DNA of 32,120 nt, taken from positions 1 to 32,120 of the forward strand of contig JABHFS010000144.1 of the NCBI GenBank assembly GCA_018672475.1. The letters are read 5' to 3'. Position 1 is the first letter of the stretch; each line of letters opens with the position of its first letter. Positions 23,911 to 31,739 of this stretch are shown here, one piece after another. The stretch is from Gemmatimonadota bacterium. Lineage in GTDB: Bacteria; Latescibacterota; UBA2968; UBA8231. The position numbers were made by a program, and so were the translations under genes. The notes below the pieces were generated by a model. The model was not told the origin of the DNA. It worked only from the letters and a program-made list of their open reading frames with translations, and searched no databases.

Positions 23911-24621
23911 ATGGCAGGAATATTTCAGCGCTTGTTTAAAACCGGTCAGGCAGAAGCCCATGCGATCGTCGACAAACTCGAAGACCCGATAAAGCTGAGT
24001 GAGCAGGCGGTTCGCGACTTAAAAAAGGATTTGCAAGAAAGCATCAAAGCCTTGGCTGAAGTTAAAGCGGTTTCGATTCGGCTCAGTCGCGAGTCGGAAG
24101 ATCATCGTCGCCGAGCTGTAGATTACGAAAGAAAGGCGATGTTGTTGGTGCAAAAAGCGCAAGGCGGGCAAATGGAGGAAGCGGAAGCGGATCGGTTGGC
24201 AAGGGAAGCTTTAACGCGAGTCAGTGAATCGCAGACCCGTCACAGTGAAAGTGCGGGGCAAGCCCAAGCTCAGCAGGAGACCGCCAATAAGTTACAGGTT
24301 AATGTCAATGAGTTAAAGTCTAAGATCACATCCTATGAGAATGATCTAGTTACGCTTAAGGCGCGGACAAAAACCGCCAATGCGACCCGTAAAATCAACC
24401 AGCATCTGGCCAATGTCGATTCGAAGGGGACGGTCGCATTGCTTGAAAGGATGAAAGAAAAGGTTGAAGAACAGGAAGCACTGGCTGAAGCCTATGGTGA
24501 TATGGGTGATTCACAAGCCTCAGTTGATGATGAAATTAATAAGGCGCTTGCAGACGGCAAGGGCGCTGTTGTTGATGATTCGCTGGCGCAACTCAAGGCC
24601 CGAATGGCCACGGATAAATAG
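23911..24621 (+). CDS. PspA/IM30-family membrane-remodelling protein (YjfJ-like)
   Basis: A 236-residue, almost wholly helical protein. The amphipathic N-terminal helix MAGIFQRLFKTGQAEAHAIVDKLEDP is followed by long coiled coils (about 30-145 and 150-210) and a short acidic/basic tail. This is the ESCRT-III-related PspA/IM30/Vipp1 fold, which binds stressed or anionic membranes and forms rods and rings that stabilise or remodel them. Its neighbours YjfI/DUF2170, DUF350 and DUF4178 place it in the YjfJ branch rather than with pspBC. No pspF or sigma54 promoter was found. The TAG stop forms part of a small hairpin (24619-24634) just before the next gene. Confidence 0.9.
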   Translation: MAGIFQRLFKTGQAEAHAIVDKLEDPIKLSEQAVRDLKKDLQESIKALAEVKAVSIRLSRESEDHRRRAVDYERKAMLLVQKAQGGQMEEAEADRLAREALTRVSESQTRHSESAGQAQAQQETANKLQVNVNELKSKITSYENDLVTLKARTKTANATRKINQHLANVDSKGTVALLERMKEKVEEQEALAEAYGDMGDSQASVDDEINKALADGKGAVVDDSLAQLKARMATDK

Positions 24622-24634
24622 GGCTTTTGCCCTA
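24619..24634 (+). promoter_or_regulatory. Hairpin at the pspA-like stop codon
   Basis: TAGGGC (24619-24624, starting in the stop codon) pairs with GCCCTA (24629-24634) around a TTTT loop, two bases before the ATG at 24637. It occupies the place where a ribosome binding site should be, so it may lower translation of the FAD protein relative to PspA, or make it depend on coupling. Confidence 0.4.
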
Positions 24635-24636
24635 AT

Positions 24637-26292
24637 ATGCAGAGATTCAGTCGCAGAAAATTCCTCCGTATGCTCACTGCGGGTGGCAGTGCAGCCGCCT
24701 TAGCAGGATGTGCAAATGGGGGGGCGCGTAGGGAAATACCAGGTAGGATCGTCAATGCAGGCCCCCCCAAAGGGCACACACTACGCAAGGCACACCGCTG
24801 GTCTGATTTTTCCGCAGTTGATGAAGATGAATACGATGTGGTGATCGTGGGGGGCGGGGTCTCAGGTTTAGCCGCGGCGTGGAAGTTGCGCAGGGCTGGT
24901 GTTGATAGAATTCTCTTGTTGGATCTTGAAGACCAGTTGGGGGGGACAAGCCGTTCGGGTGAGTTTGCCGGCAAGCAATTTTCCTGGGGCGCGCACTATA
25001 TCAATATCCCTCCAGTCGAAGCGGATTGCATACATGAGGTTTTGCTCGATATTGGGGTTCTTGAGGGGTATGACCCGGCGGGTAAGCCCCGGGTTGCTGA
25101 AGGGGCGATCCTGCCGTGGCCGCACGAAAGGCTTTTTTATAAGGGCCGGTGGGTTGAGGGTATTGATCCGTTCGTCGATGCCTCTGCCCGCGAAAAAGAG
25201 GTATACCGGCGTTTTGAAGACGAAATGCTTCGCTGGGCACTTTATAAGGGACGAGATGGTCGTAAGGCTTTTTCACTCCCTCTGCAGTATAGTACTCGTG
25301 ATTCGCGCGTCCGTCGTTTAGATCAAATCAGTATGGCGCAATATCTCGATGAACAAGACTGGCAAAGTCCTGGTCTGCGCTGGCTAGTCGATTATGCCTG
25401 TAGGGACGATTATGGCAGCCTATCCCAGCAGGTCTCCGCCTGGGCAGGTATTCATTATTACGCATGCCGATTTTACGACTATAGGCTTCAGGACCAGTAT
25501 CCTGCCGATACTCTGACCTGGCCGTCTGGCAATGGGCATTTGGTGGAGCGCATGGCCGAGGTGGTCGGTGATGATTCTATTCGTTTAATGTCGCCAGTCG
25601 TCCGTATGGCTCAGGAAAGAAATCATGTAAATTTGGGCTATGTCGATCTAGCCACTGGCTATCGGCGAAAATTAAAAGCTAAAACGGTGGTATATGCCGG
25701 TAAGTTACATACCGTTCCGCATATACTCACGGATCTACCCGGCGAGCAGGCACGTGTCATGGGAGCGATCGAATACAGTCCATGGTTGGTTGCCGCCGTA
25801 TACCTCAAGAATCGGCTCGAAACCGAATCGACCACTTGGGATAATGCTCTCCATGGCAGTGCCTCTTTGGGGTATATCGTCGCAGATCACCAAGGGGCCG
25901 ACGGGGGAAAGGTCTTGATATATTATTGGCCTTTTGTCGAAAATATCCACCAGGCTCGCAGAGATCTCCTTGCAAAGGACCATCAATTCTGGGTGCGGCA
26001 AATTATGGATGATTTGCGGCGCGCACACGATGATATTGACGATGTGGTCGAACAGATCGATCTATATCGTTGGGGGCACGGGATGATACGGCCAAGCCCA
26101 GGCTCGCTTTGGGGGGAATCAGCGAAATTGCGCCAGCAACCACTAGAGCGGGTATTCTTTGCATCCTGCGATACTACGGGGTTGCCTCTATATGAAGAAG
26201 CGGTTTTCGCCGGCATCAAGGCCGCAGAACAAGCGATGGATCGACTAGGGGCCACTTACGCGAGTTCACTTGGCGGGCTCCATCGTGCTTGA
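24637..26292 (+). CDS. Tat-exported lipoprotein FAD-dependent oxidoreductase (amine-oxidase-like)
   Basis: A 551-residue protein. The N-terminus has a twin-arginine signal (SRRKFLRML at 5-13) running into a lipobox LAGC with Cys25, so it is folded in the cytoplasm with its cofactor, exported by Tat and lipid-anchored. A dinucleotide-binding motif VIVGGGVSGLAAAWKL spans about 69-84, and LLLDLEDQLGGTSRSGEF follows, as in flavin amine oxidases. The YEEAVFAGIKAAEQ segment near the C-terminus is the usual FAD-contacting end. The next gene overlaps it and encodes a spermidine-synthase-like enzyme, so a polyamine or amine substrate is plausible, but the amine-binding residues cannot be judged by eye. 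No ribosome binding site is apparent at the start. Confidence 0.8.
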   Translation: MQRFSRRKFLRMLTAGGSAAALAGCANGGARREIPGRIVNAGPPKGHTLRKAHRWSDFSAVDEDEYDVVIVGGGVSGLAAAWKLRRAGVDRILLLDLEDQLGGTSRSGEFAGKQFSWGAHYINIPPVEADCIHEVLLDIGVLEGYDPAGKPRVAEGAILPWPHERLFYKGRWVEGIDPFVDASAREKEVYRRFEDEMLRWALYKGRDGRKAFSLPLQYSTRDSRVRRLDQISMAQYLDEQDWQSPGLRWLVDYACRDDYGSLSQQVSAWAGIHYYACRFYDYRLQDQYPADTLTWPSGNGHLVERMAEVVGDDSIRLMSPVVRMAQERNHVNLGYVDLATGYRRKLKAKTVVYAGKLHTVPHILTDLPGEQARVMGAIEYSPWLVAAVYLKNRLETESTTWDNALHGSASLGYIVADHQGADGGKVLIYYWPFVENIHQARRDLLAKDHQFWVRQIMDDLRRAHDDIDDVVEQIDLYRWGHGMIRPSPGSLWGESAKLRQQPLERVFFASCDTTGLPLYEEAVFAGIKAAEQAMDRLGATYASSLGGLHRA

Positions 26293-27826
26293 AAAGCGGT
26301 TGCAAACCCTGCCCCCATCAGGGGCAATATTGTTGCTAGCAGCCATTTTCTTCGCGGCCATCTGCGCCATTATCTATGAATTGCTAATTGGCAGCGTCGC
26401 CTCCTATTTTCTCGGCGATAGCGTCGAACAGTTTTCCCTGACCATAGGGGTCTTTCTTGCATCTATGGGGTTGGGCTCCTGGTTGTCACGGTTTATCGCG
26501 GATGCTGCATTACTCAGACGATTCGCGCAGTTGGAAATATGGTTGGGGTTATTGGGGGGGCTTTCTGTTGCAATTTTATATCTCTTGTATGGGTATACTG
26601 ATTCTTTCCGTTTGGGTATGTTATCCCTTATTGTAGCGATAGGTGCTTTAATTGGTCTTGAAGTACCTTTGCTTACCCGCCTGTTGCGCGGGGTAGATTC
26701 GTTACGCACGGCTCTTTCAACCGTTTTATCCCTTGATTATTTGGGCGCTCTTGTCGCCGCGTTGCTCTTTCCTTACGCGCTATTGCCCTTCTTGGGGACG
26801 TTGCACACGGCTTTAGTCACAGGTCTCGCGAATACAGCGGTCGGTTTGGCGGTTGCCTTATCTTTTAGATCGCTGTTATCAAAGCGCGAATTCCGGGGTT
26901 TATTGGCGCAGGCCACCTTTGTAATAGCACTGTTGGTTGCGATAGCATTGCAATCAGAAGGTCTACTTGATCGCTGGGAAAGCGATCTTTATGATGATCG
27001 GATAGTGTATAGCGAGCAATCAGAGTATCAAAAAATAGTGCTGACCCGCCGGGACGATGCTTTCCGTTTATATCTCAACGGCCATTTGCAATTTGCTTCG
27101 GTCGATGAGCATCGCTATCACGAGGCCTTGGTGCATCCGGCCTTGGAATTGGCCCCAAGCCGCGAACGGGTTCTAGTCATTGGTGGCGGGGATGGGTTGA
27201 CGGCGCGGGAGGTGCTGAAATACCCGGATGTCCGTCAAGTAGATCTAGTCGATCTCGATCCAGCGATAACCCATCTTGCCCAGCGCAACCTTTTTCTTAC
27301 CAACTTAAATGATAATGCGTTAAACAGGCCTGAAGTGACCGTGTTAAACGAGGATGGTTTTCTTTATCTTCAACGCGAACATATGGCCTATGGGGTTATT
27401 ATTATTGATTTGCCAGACCCACGGGAAGAAAGTCTCGCCAAACTCTATTCAGTGGAAGGTTATAACCTTTGTCGCAAATTGCTAAGCCCCGGCGGCATGC
27501 TCGTTACGCAAGCTTCCAGCCCCTATTATTCACGAGAGGCGTATTGGAGTATCGCTGAGACCCTGACGGAAGCTGGTTTTGCCGTGCATTCCTATCACTT
27601 ACAGGTCCCCTCATTCGGAGAATGGGGTTTCCACTTGGCTAGTGATCGATTAATAGAGCCGACTGATGTTCAATTTTCGTTGCCGTTGCGCTATCTAGAC
27701 GAGGAGGTTTGGCGGACATTGCAAGTTTTTGATCGCGATATGGATAGATTGCCTGTCGAAGCGAATAGACTTGATAAGCCAGTGCTCGCGCGTTATTATC
27801 GACGTGGTTGGAGCGCTTGGTTCTGA
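26285..27826 (+). CDS. Membrane-anchored spermidine-synthase-like aminopropyltransferase
   Basis: A 513-residue protein from the GTG at 26285, preceded by a GGCGGG element; a TTG at 26270 would add five residues. The N-terminal half (about 10-222) has about seven membrane helices. The C-terminal half is a spermidine-synthase domain: LYLNGHLQFASVDEHRYHEA at about 262-281, the SAM-site glycine motif VIGGGDG at about 298-304, VDLVDLDPAI after it, and DLPDP at about 375-379 where the catalytic Asp of the family sits, followed by LAKLYSVEGY. Such membrane-fused SpeE-like proteins are common in bacteria, and many have no proven activity. It overlaps the FAD gene by 8 bases and DUF4178 follows after 15 bases, so the genes are tightly coupled. 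The product may be a polyamine or a modified lipid or protein group. Confidence 0.85.
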   Translation: MLEKRLQTLPPSGAILLLAAIFFAAICAIIYELLIGSVASYFLGDSVEQFSLTIGVFLASMGLGSWLSRFIADAALLRRFAQLEIWLGLLGGLSVAILYLLYGYTDSFRLGMLSLIVAIGALIGLEVPLLTRLLRGVDSLRTALSTVLSLDYLGALVAALLFPYALLPFLGTLHTALVTGLANTAVGLAVALSFRSLLSKREFRGLLAQATFVIALLVAIALQSEGLLDRWESDLYDDRIVYSEQSEYQKIVLTRRDDAFRLYLNGHLQFASVDEHRYHEALVHPALELAPSRERVLVIGGGDGLTAREVLKYPDVRQVDLVDLDPAITHLAQRNLFLTNLNDNALNRPEVTVLNEDGFLYLQREHMAYGVIIIDLPDPREESLAKLYSVEGYNLCRKLLSPGGMLVTQASSPYYSREAYWSIAETLTEAGFAVHSYHLQVPSFGEWGFHLASDRLIEPTDVQFSLPLRYLDEEVWRTLQVFDRDMDRLPVEANRLDKPVLARYYRRGWSAWF

Positions 27827-27841
27827 AAGGGAGTATGCCTA

Positions 27842-28390
27842 ATGGGAATTAAAAAATGGTTTGGCGAGGGCGACGATGATACTGAACATGCTTATGTGGA
27901 GCACACGCTTGATACGATGCAAACCGGATTCCTTGTCGACTACGATCTAAAAACCTGGCAAGTGACCGGTTGTGGAACTTATGATTATGACGGCTACCTG
28001 ACAAAGGAATGGGAAATTCAAGCAGATGGTGTAGTTAATTTTCTCGAATGTGCCGTTGACGATGGCCAGGCTGAATGGACCTTGTCTCGGGCAATCGATC
28101 CCGGCGAGATCGAGGGGGATATTATGGCGGCTATTATCGAGAATGAAGATCCTCCAGAGACGATACGATATTCAGGGAAGCAATATGAGGGCACGGAAAG
28201 CAGTGCTGGGCTCTATCGCAAGGATGGGGAAGGGGAGGGGCGTGAGTTTGTCAATTGGTCTTTTGAATCTACGGAAGGGCGAATGCTTTATATAAGCCAA
28301 TGGGGAGAGCGGGATTTTGCAGCCTATGAAGGCGAGGCTGTGGAAGCATACCAGTTTACGGATATTCTCCCCGTTGCAGAGGATAGTTAA
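27842..28390 (+). CDS. DUF4178 protein
   Basis: A 182-residue acidic soluble protein with no signal peptide. LKTWQVTGCGTYDYDGYLTKEWEI in the first half is the DUF4178 hallmark (a TYDYDGY-type strand followed by WEI), and NWSFESTEGRMLYISQWGER matches the second half of the domain. Domains of this family are found beside PspA/IM30, DUF350 and spermidine-synthase genes in several phyla. Their biochemistry is unknown; the beta-rich fold suggests ligand or lipid binding on the cytoplasmic face. A GGGAG ribosome binding site lies before the ATG, 15 bases after the SpeE-like gene. The lipoprotein gene follows after only two bases. Confidence 0.75.
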   Translation: MGIKKWFGEGDDDTEHAYVEHTLDTMQTGFLVDYDLKTWQVTGCGTYDYDGYLTKEWEIQADGVVNFLECAVDDGQAEWTLSRAIDPGEIEGDIMAAIIENEDPPETIRYSGKQYEGTESSAGLYRKDGEGEGREFVNWSFESTEGRMLYISQWGERDFAAYEGEAVEAYQFTDILPVAEDS

Positions 28391-28392
28391 AG

Positions 28393-29094
28393 GTGCTTTG
28401 CTTGCCGGTTGTATTAGCGCTGTTGATTTTGGTCGGGTGCGGCGAGAAAGACCCTGTGCGCAATCTTTCTCGCGACTTAGAGCGTTATCCCGAATATTCC
28501 CTTATGGTTGATGATACCCGTATCGAAGGCTCGCTGTTCCCAGATTATGCGCTTCGTTTCCAGGTGTTGACGGCATCTGGGAGTCGGGAGACGGGGCGCG
28601 ATACCATCCTCTATAAGGAACGTAAAACGGATTGGTACCCTGTCAGCGAGGATATATTTTATCGCTATGAAAACTATGTAGGTATGGTCATAGCCTCTAA
28701 GTCGATGGATGGTCAGCGAACAGGTGCCAACCAAGCCCATCCGTCGGGATACCAGTATGTTGGTAATTCACATTATGGTTCTTGGGGTGGCGGTGGCTTT
28801 TGGCAGTTTTACGGACAATACGCCATGATGAGTCATATGATGGGGGGGCATCGGGTTGGTCGGGGGGATTATGATGATTATCGGCGAACGCGGGGAAGAG
28901 GTAGTCCTTATTATGGTCCCGTTAAAGGCGGGCGCCCCACATTCGGTGCACGTGGAACCGTTACCGAAAAAACTCGACCACAGTTTTACCAGCGAAAACA
29001 AAATCGCCGACAAGCTTTCAGCGGCCAGGCTAAGAATCGCATGGGTCGCGCCACCTCAGGCTGGGGGCGCGGTAGTTCGCGCACCGGAAAATAA
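28393..29094 (+). CDS. Gly/Tyr/Arg-rich lipoprotein
   Basis: A 233-residue protein from the GTG at 28393. The first 16 residues are hydrophobic and end in a lipobox LVGC, with Cys16 as the lipidated residue, so it should be anchored in the envelope. Residues 20-105 contain a modest beta-rich domain (EYSLMVDDTRIEGSLFPDY). From about 115 onward the chain is low in complexity, with Gly, Tyr, Trp, His and Arg repeats (GSWGGGGFWQFYGQY, then an Arg/Gly-rich tail to the end). The tail is strongly basic, as if meant to bind lipopolysaccharide, DNA or a glycan. It lies in the place where some related operons carry YjfM-type lipoproteins, but no family match is claimed. Confidence 0.65.
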   Translation: MLCLPVVLALLILVGCGEKDPVRNLSRDLERYPEYSLMVDDTRIEGSLFPDYALRFQVLTASGSRETGRDTILYKERKTDWYPVSEDIFYRYENYVGMVIASKSMDGQRTGANQAHPSGYQYVGNSHYGSWGGGGFWQFYGQYAMMSHMMGGHRVGRGDYDDYRRTRGRGSPYYGPVKGGRPTFGARGTVTEKTRPQFYQRKQNRRQAFSGQAKNRMGRATSGWGRGSSRTGK

Positions 29095-29105
29095 AGGGAC
29101 ATGTC

Positions 29106-29948
29106 GTGGACAATCTGATCCCAATGGGCCAGACCATTGCCTATTTACTCGAAGCTTTTGTCTTATTGTATATTGCTAAATTGGTCTACTCTAAAATATT
29201 CCGCAAAGTTGATCTGAAAACTGAACTCTATGTGCGGAACAACTATGCGCTGGCCGTGGCGGTAAGCGGGTATTTCTTTGGGATATGTTTGGCGCTTGGG
29301 GGAGCGTTGGTGGGTCCATCCCAAGGTTGGCAGGCCGATTTAATCGGCATTGGGCTCTATGGTATTTTAGCGATAGTATTGATGCTGATAGCGGGGTTCC
29401 TATGCGAGAAAATCCTGCTGCCCAGCTTTAGTAATACCAAGGAAATTATAGAAGATCAGAACTTGGGCACAGCCTTTGTCGAAGCGGGAATGCACATAGC
29501 CAATGGGCTGATTGTGCTGGCGATCGTGCAAGGAGAAGGTCCCTTAGTCAGTGGGATAGCCTTTTGGCTCCTTGCACAGGTCGTACTCATTGTCGCCGGT
29601 CGGTTATACGAGATGATTACACCGCATTCGATCCACGATGAATTGGAACGGGATAATGCGGCGGTAGGGCTTGCTTTTGCCGGCCTATTGGTTGGAATGG
29701 GCAATATCATAAGCATCGCCGTAGCCGGAGATTATTCAGGGTGGCAGGTGGGTTTACAGGTCTTTGCCATGGATGTGGGCTTTGGCTTCGTTGCCCTATA
29801 CGGGATCCATAAGTTAACCGATGTGATATTGGCCCCCGGTATTAGCTTGGGCAGCGAGCAGGTCAAGCAGCAACCGAATGTTGGAGCGGGTTTAATCGAG
29901 GCGATTGGTTATCTCGGAGGGTCCACACTTATTGTCTGGATCTTCTAA
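29106..29948 (+). CDS. Membrane protein with two DUF350 repeats (YjfL-like)
   Basis: A 280-residue protein with about seven or eight hydrophobic helices. It is an internal duplication: residues 45-140 and 183-280 align, with NNYALAVAVSGYFFG against DNAAVGLAFAGLLVG, GWQADL against GWQVGL, and NLGTAFVEAG against NVGAGLIEAI. Each half corresponds to one DUF350 unit, the family of E. coli YjfL, which is found with PspA/IM30 and DUF4178 genes. The start is GTG at 29106, with an AAAGGGA ribosome binding site. It is the last gene of the operon and ends at a convergent junction with the flippase-like gene. It may be a membrane partner or docking site for the PspA protein; this is an inference from gene order. 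Confidence 0.85.
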   Translation: MDNLIPMGQTIAYLLEAFVLLYIAKLVYSKIFRKVDLKTELYVRNNYALAVAVSGYFFGICLALGGALVGPSQGWQADLIGIGLYGILAIVLMLIAGFLCEKILLPSFSNTKEIIEDQNLGTAFVEAGMHIANGLIVLAIVQGEGPLVSGIAFWLLAQVVLIVAGRLYEMITPHSIHDELERDNAAVGLAFAGLLVGMGNIISIAVAGDYSGWQVGLQVFAMDVGFGFVALYGIHKLTDVILAPGISLGSEQVKQQPNVGAGLIEAIGYLGGSTLIVWIF

Positions 29949-29977
29949 GCTATAAGCGATTACTTAGGGTTTATAGC
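29949..29977. terminator. Weak inverted repeat at the convergent junction
   Basis: GCTATAA (29949-29955) pairs with TTATAGC (29971-29977) across a 15-base loop between the DUF350 gene and the end of the minus-strand flippase-like gene, partly within the latter's last codons. It is AT-rich and without a clear T tract, so it is at most a weak shared terminator. Confidence 0.25.
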
Positions 29978-30985
29978 CTGCTCTTTACTTTTTCGGTTTT
30001 GTAACCATTGCCAAAGCAGGGCGGGGCCGCCAATCATAATATAGGTCAATGTAGCTAAGGCATGTGCTAAGGTTGCGCATGCTAATGCTGCATTGAGTGG
30101 AACTAAATACAGTTGGTGTAAAGCTTTACTGAAAAACAAATGGTATGAACCAGCGGCCCCGGGGGTCGGGGCAATTACTCCAATTGACGATATGGCCATA
30201 ATCACCAATGCCGCGGCCCCATCAAGGTGGTACTTTTCAGCAAAACCCATACCGAGGAATGTCTCGTAGATTATTAGAACATAACCCGTGTTGAGCAAAA
30301 TCGAACTGATAATAATCTCGAGGTAAGCGGTCGGTCGTTGGAGGGCCGACAGACCTCCGATAAAGGTCTCAAGGATATTGACGATTGGGCCGGCGAGTTT
30401 TGGAGAGAACCAATGCAGCAATGGGCGAATTTTAGCTAATGCCTTTTCCTGGTAAATAGACACCAAGACAAGGCCAACCAGACCGGCTAGGCATCCAGCC
30501 ATGGCGAGTATGCTGGCCGTTTCCATCCAGGGAAATTCTTCGTTTATTCGTTCGCGCAATATCACAAGCGCAGCACCGACATAAATGATAAGCCAGAAAA
30601 GATCGAGGATCCGTTCCACGACGACAGTGGCCATGACCGCGCTGATGTTGGCCCCCCTAGTCCATTTTAAACTCACGCATCGCAAGACTTCACCTGAACG
30701 CGGTATGGCGACATTGGCTGCATAGCAGATGGCAAGGGCTATCGAGGCATCCAATATAGAAACTTGCGGGGCAAAAGGCCTCATAAGAACAGTCCAACGC
30801 CAGGATCTAATAATCAGTGTACCGAGCGTTGTTATAAAAATCAGGGCAACCCAAGAGATCGATATATTAGTTATGGCTTGCCAAAGCTGGTCGGGATCAG
30901 TACCAGAAAAAGCCCAATAAAGGAAAAATCCCATTAACCCGAAGCTCAGCAGATACTGTATTATCTGTTTTAAGTTTATTTTCAT
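29960..30985 (-). CDS. Flippase-like membrane protein (LPG synthase TM region family)
   Basis: A 341-residue protein with about eight membrane helices. It shows the signatures of the lysylphosphatidylglycerol-synthetase transmembrane family (UPF0104): the RSWRWTVLMRPF segment, NVAIPRSGEVLRC, TVVVERILDLF, and the conserved PTPGAAGSYHLFFSKAL near the C-terminus. In MprF this region flips lysyl-phosphatidylglycerol, and in other members it is linked to glycolipid or polyprenyl-sugar export. The catalytic aminoacyl-transferase domain of MprF is absent here, so it is a stand-alone flippase-type protein. It lies downstream of cysC on the same strand, but a terminator stands between them. The lipid carried is unknown. 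Confidence 0.85.
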   Translation of the reverse strand: MKINLKQIIQYLLSFGLMGFFLYWAFSGTDPDQLWQAITNISISWVALIFITTLGTLIIRSWRWTVLMRPFAPQVSILDASIALAICYAANVAIPRSGEVLRCVSLKWTRGANISAVMATVVVERILDLFWLIIYVGAALVILRERINEEFPWMETASILAMAGCLAGLVGLVLVSIYQEKALAKIRPLLHWFSPKLAGPIVNILETFIGGLSALQRPTAYLEIIISSILLNTGYVLIIYETFLGMGFAEKYHLDGAAALVIMAISSIGVIAPTPGAAGSYHLFFSKALHQLYLVPLNAALACATLAHALATLTYIMIGGPALLWQWLQNRKSKEQAINPK

Positions 30986-31005
30986 CTGGCAACGGATCCA
31001 ATTAA

Positions 31006-31035
31006 AAACCAGGAGATCTATTGATCTCCTGGTTT
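31006..31035 (-). terminator. Factor-independent terminator after cysC
   Basis: AAACCAGGAGATC (31006-31018) and GATCTCCTGGTTT (31023-31035) form a perfect 13-bp stem with a 4-base loop. Read on the minus strand it ends in TTTTTAAT (31008-31001), the U tract expected of an intrinsic terminator. It begins 27 bases after the cysC stop codon and separates cysC from the flippase-like gene. Confidence 0.8.
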
Positions 31036-31062
31036 GAACAAATTAAAAACTAAGGTTTTCTT

Positions 31063-31683
31063 TTAATTCTGCTGCGCTTGAATTTTCCCCGACTTTTCGA
31101 GCATTTCTATTATTAGTACTGCTGCTTCTTCTGCGGTCCAGTCGGCTGTCTTTATGATCATTTCCGGTTTTTCCGGAACTTCATAGGGATCGGAAATACC
31201 GGAAAAATTCGAAATCTCACCCGTGCGCGCTTTTTTGTACAGCCCTTTGGGGTCTCTTTCTTCGCAAATTTCAACGGGCGTATCGATGAAAATTTCGACA
31301 AAATCACCTTCACCCATTAGTTCGCGGACAGCGTCACGGTCGGCGCTATAAGGGCTGACAAAGCTAGCCAAGGTTAAAAACCCCCCGTCGACAAAGAGCT
31401 TACCGACTTCGCCAATTCGGCGGATGTTTTCAGTTCGGTCTTCAGCTGAAAATCCCAAATTCCCATTTAATCCGAAACGAATATTGTCGCCATCTAGCAC
31501 ATAGGCTAAATGGCCGCGTTTTGCTAAGGCATGTTCAACGGTATAGGCAATAGTGCTCTTGCCTGAGCTTGGCAGGCCTGTTAGCCACAGTAAGACTGCC
31601 TTTTGTTTGAGTTTGCTCTCTCTCTCGTCTCGGCTAACATGACCTTCGTGCCGAACGATATTTGTCGCTTTAATGGTGCTCAC
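31063..31683 (-). CDS. cysC: Adenylylsulfate kinase CysC
   Basis: A 206-residue APS kinase that phosphorylates adenylylsulfate to PAPS, the sulfuryl donor for sulfate assimilation and sulfation. The Walker A loop GLPSSGKST is at 36-44, LDGDNIR at 63-69, the APS-binding FSAEDRTENIRR at 78-89, the SPY turn at 110-112, DPKGLYKKARTGEI at about 144-157, and the NFSGISDPYE lid at 159-168. The start is GTG at 31683 with a GAGGTG ribosome binding site five bases before it. The gene stands alone, without cysN or cysD. It has its own promoter with an overlapping palindrome and a strong terminator, as if it were controlled independently. Confidence 0.95.
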   Translation of the reverse strand: MSTIKATNIVRHEGHVSRDERESKLKQKAVLLWLTGLPSSGKSTIAYTVEHALAKRGHLAYVLDGDNIRFGLNGNLGFSAEDRTENIRRIGEVGKLFVDGGFLTLASFVSPYSADRDAVRELMGEGDFVEIFIDTPVEICEERDPKGLYKKARTGEISNFSGISDPYEVPEKPEMIIKTADWTAEEAAVLIIEMLEKSGKIQAQQN

Positions 31684-31707
31684 AAATCACCTCGTCCAAT
31701 CTGGTGC

Positions 31708-31739
31708 AAATTACTGATCTTGTTTAAGATCAGTAATTT
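31708..31739. promoter_or_regulatory. 14-bp palindrome over the cysC promoter (possible operator)
   Basis: AAATTACTGATCTT (31708-31721) is followed by a 4-base GTTT spacer and then its exact reverse complement (31726-31739). It overlaps the -10 box of the predicted cysC promoter (31735-31740) and covers the likely start of transcription. This is the layout of a repressor site. It could instead form an RNA hairpin in the cysC leader, or be left over from a terminator. Confidence 0.55.
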
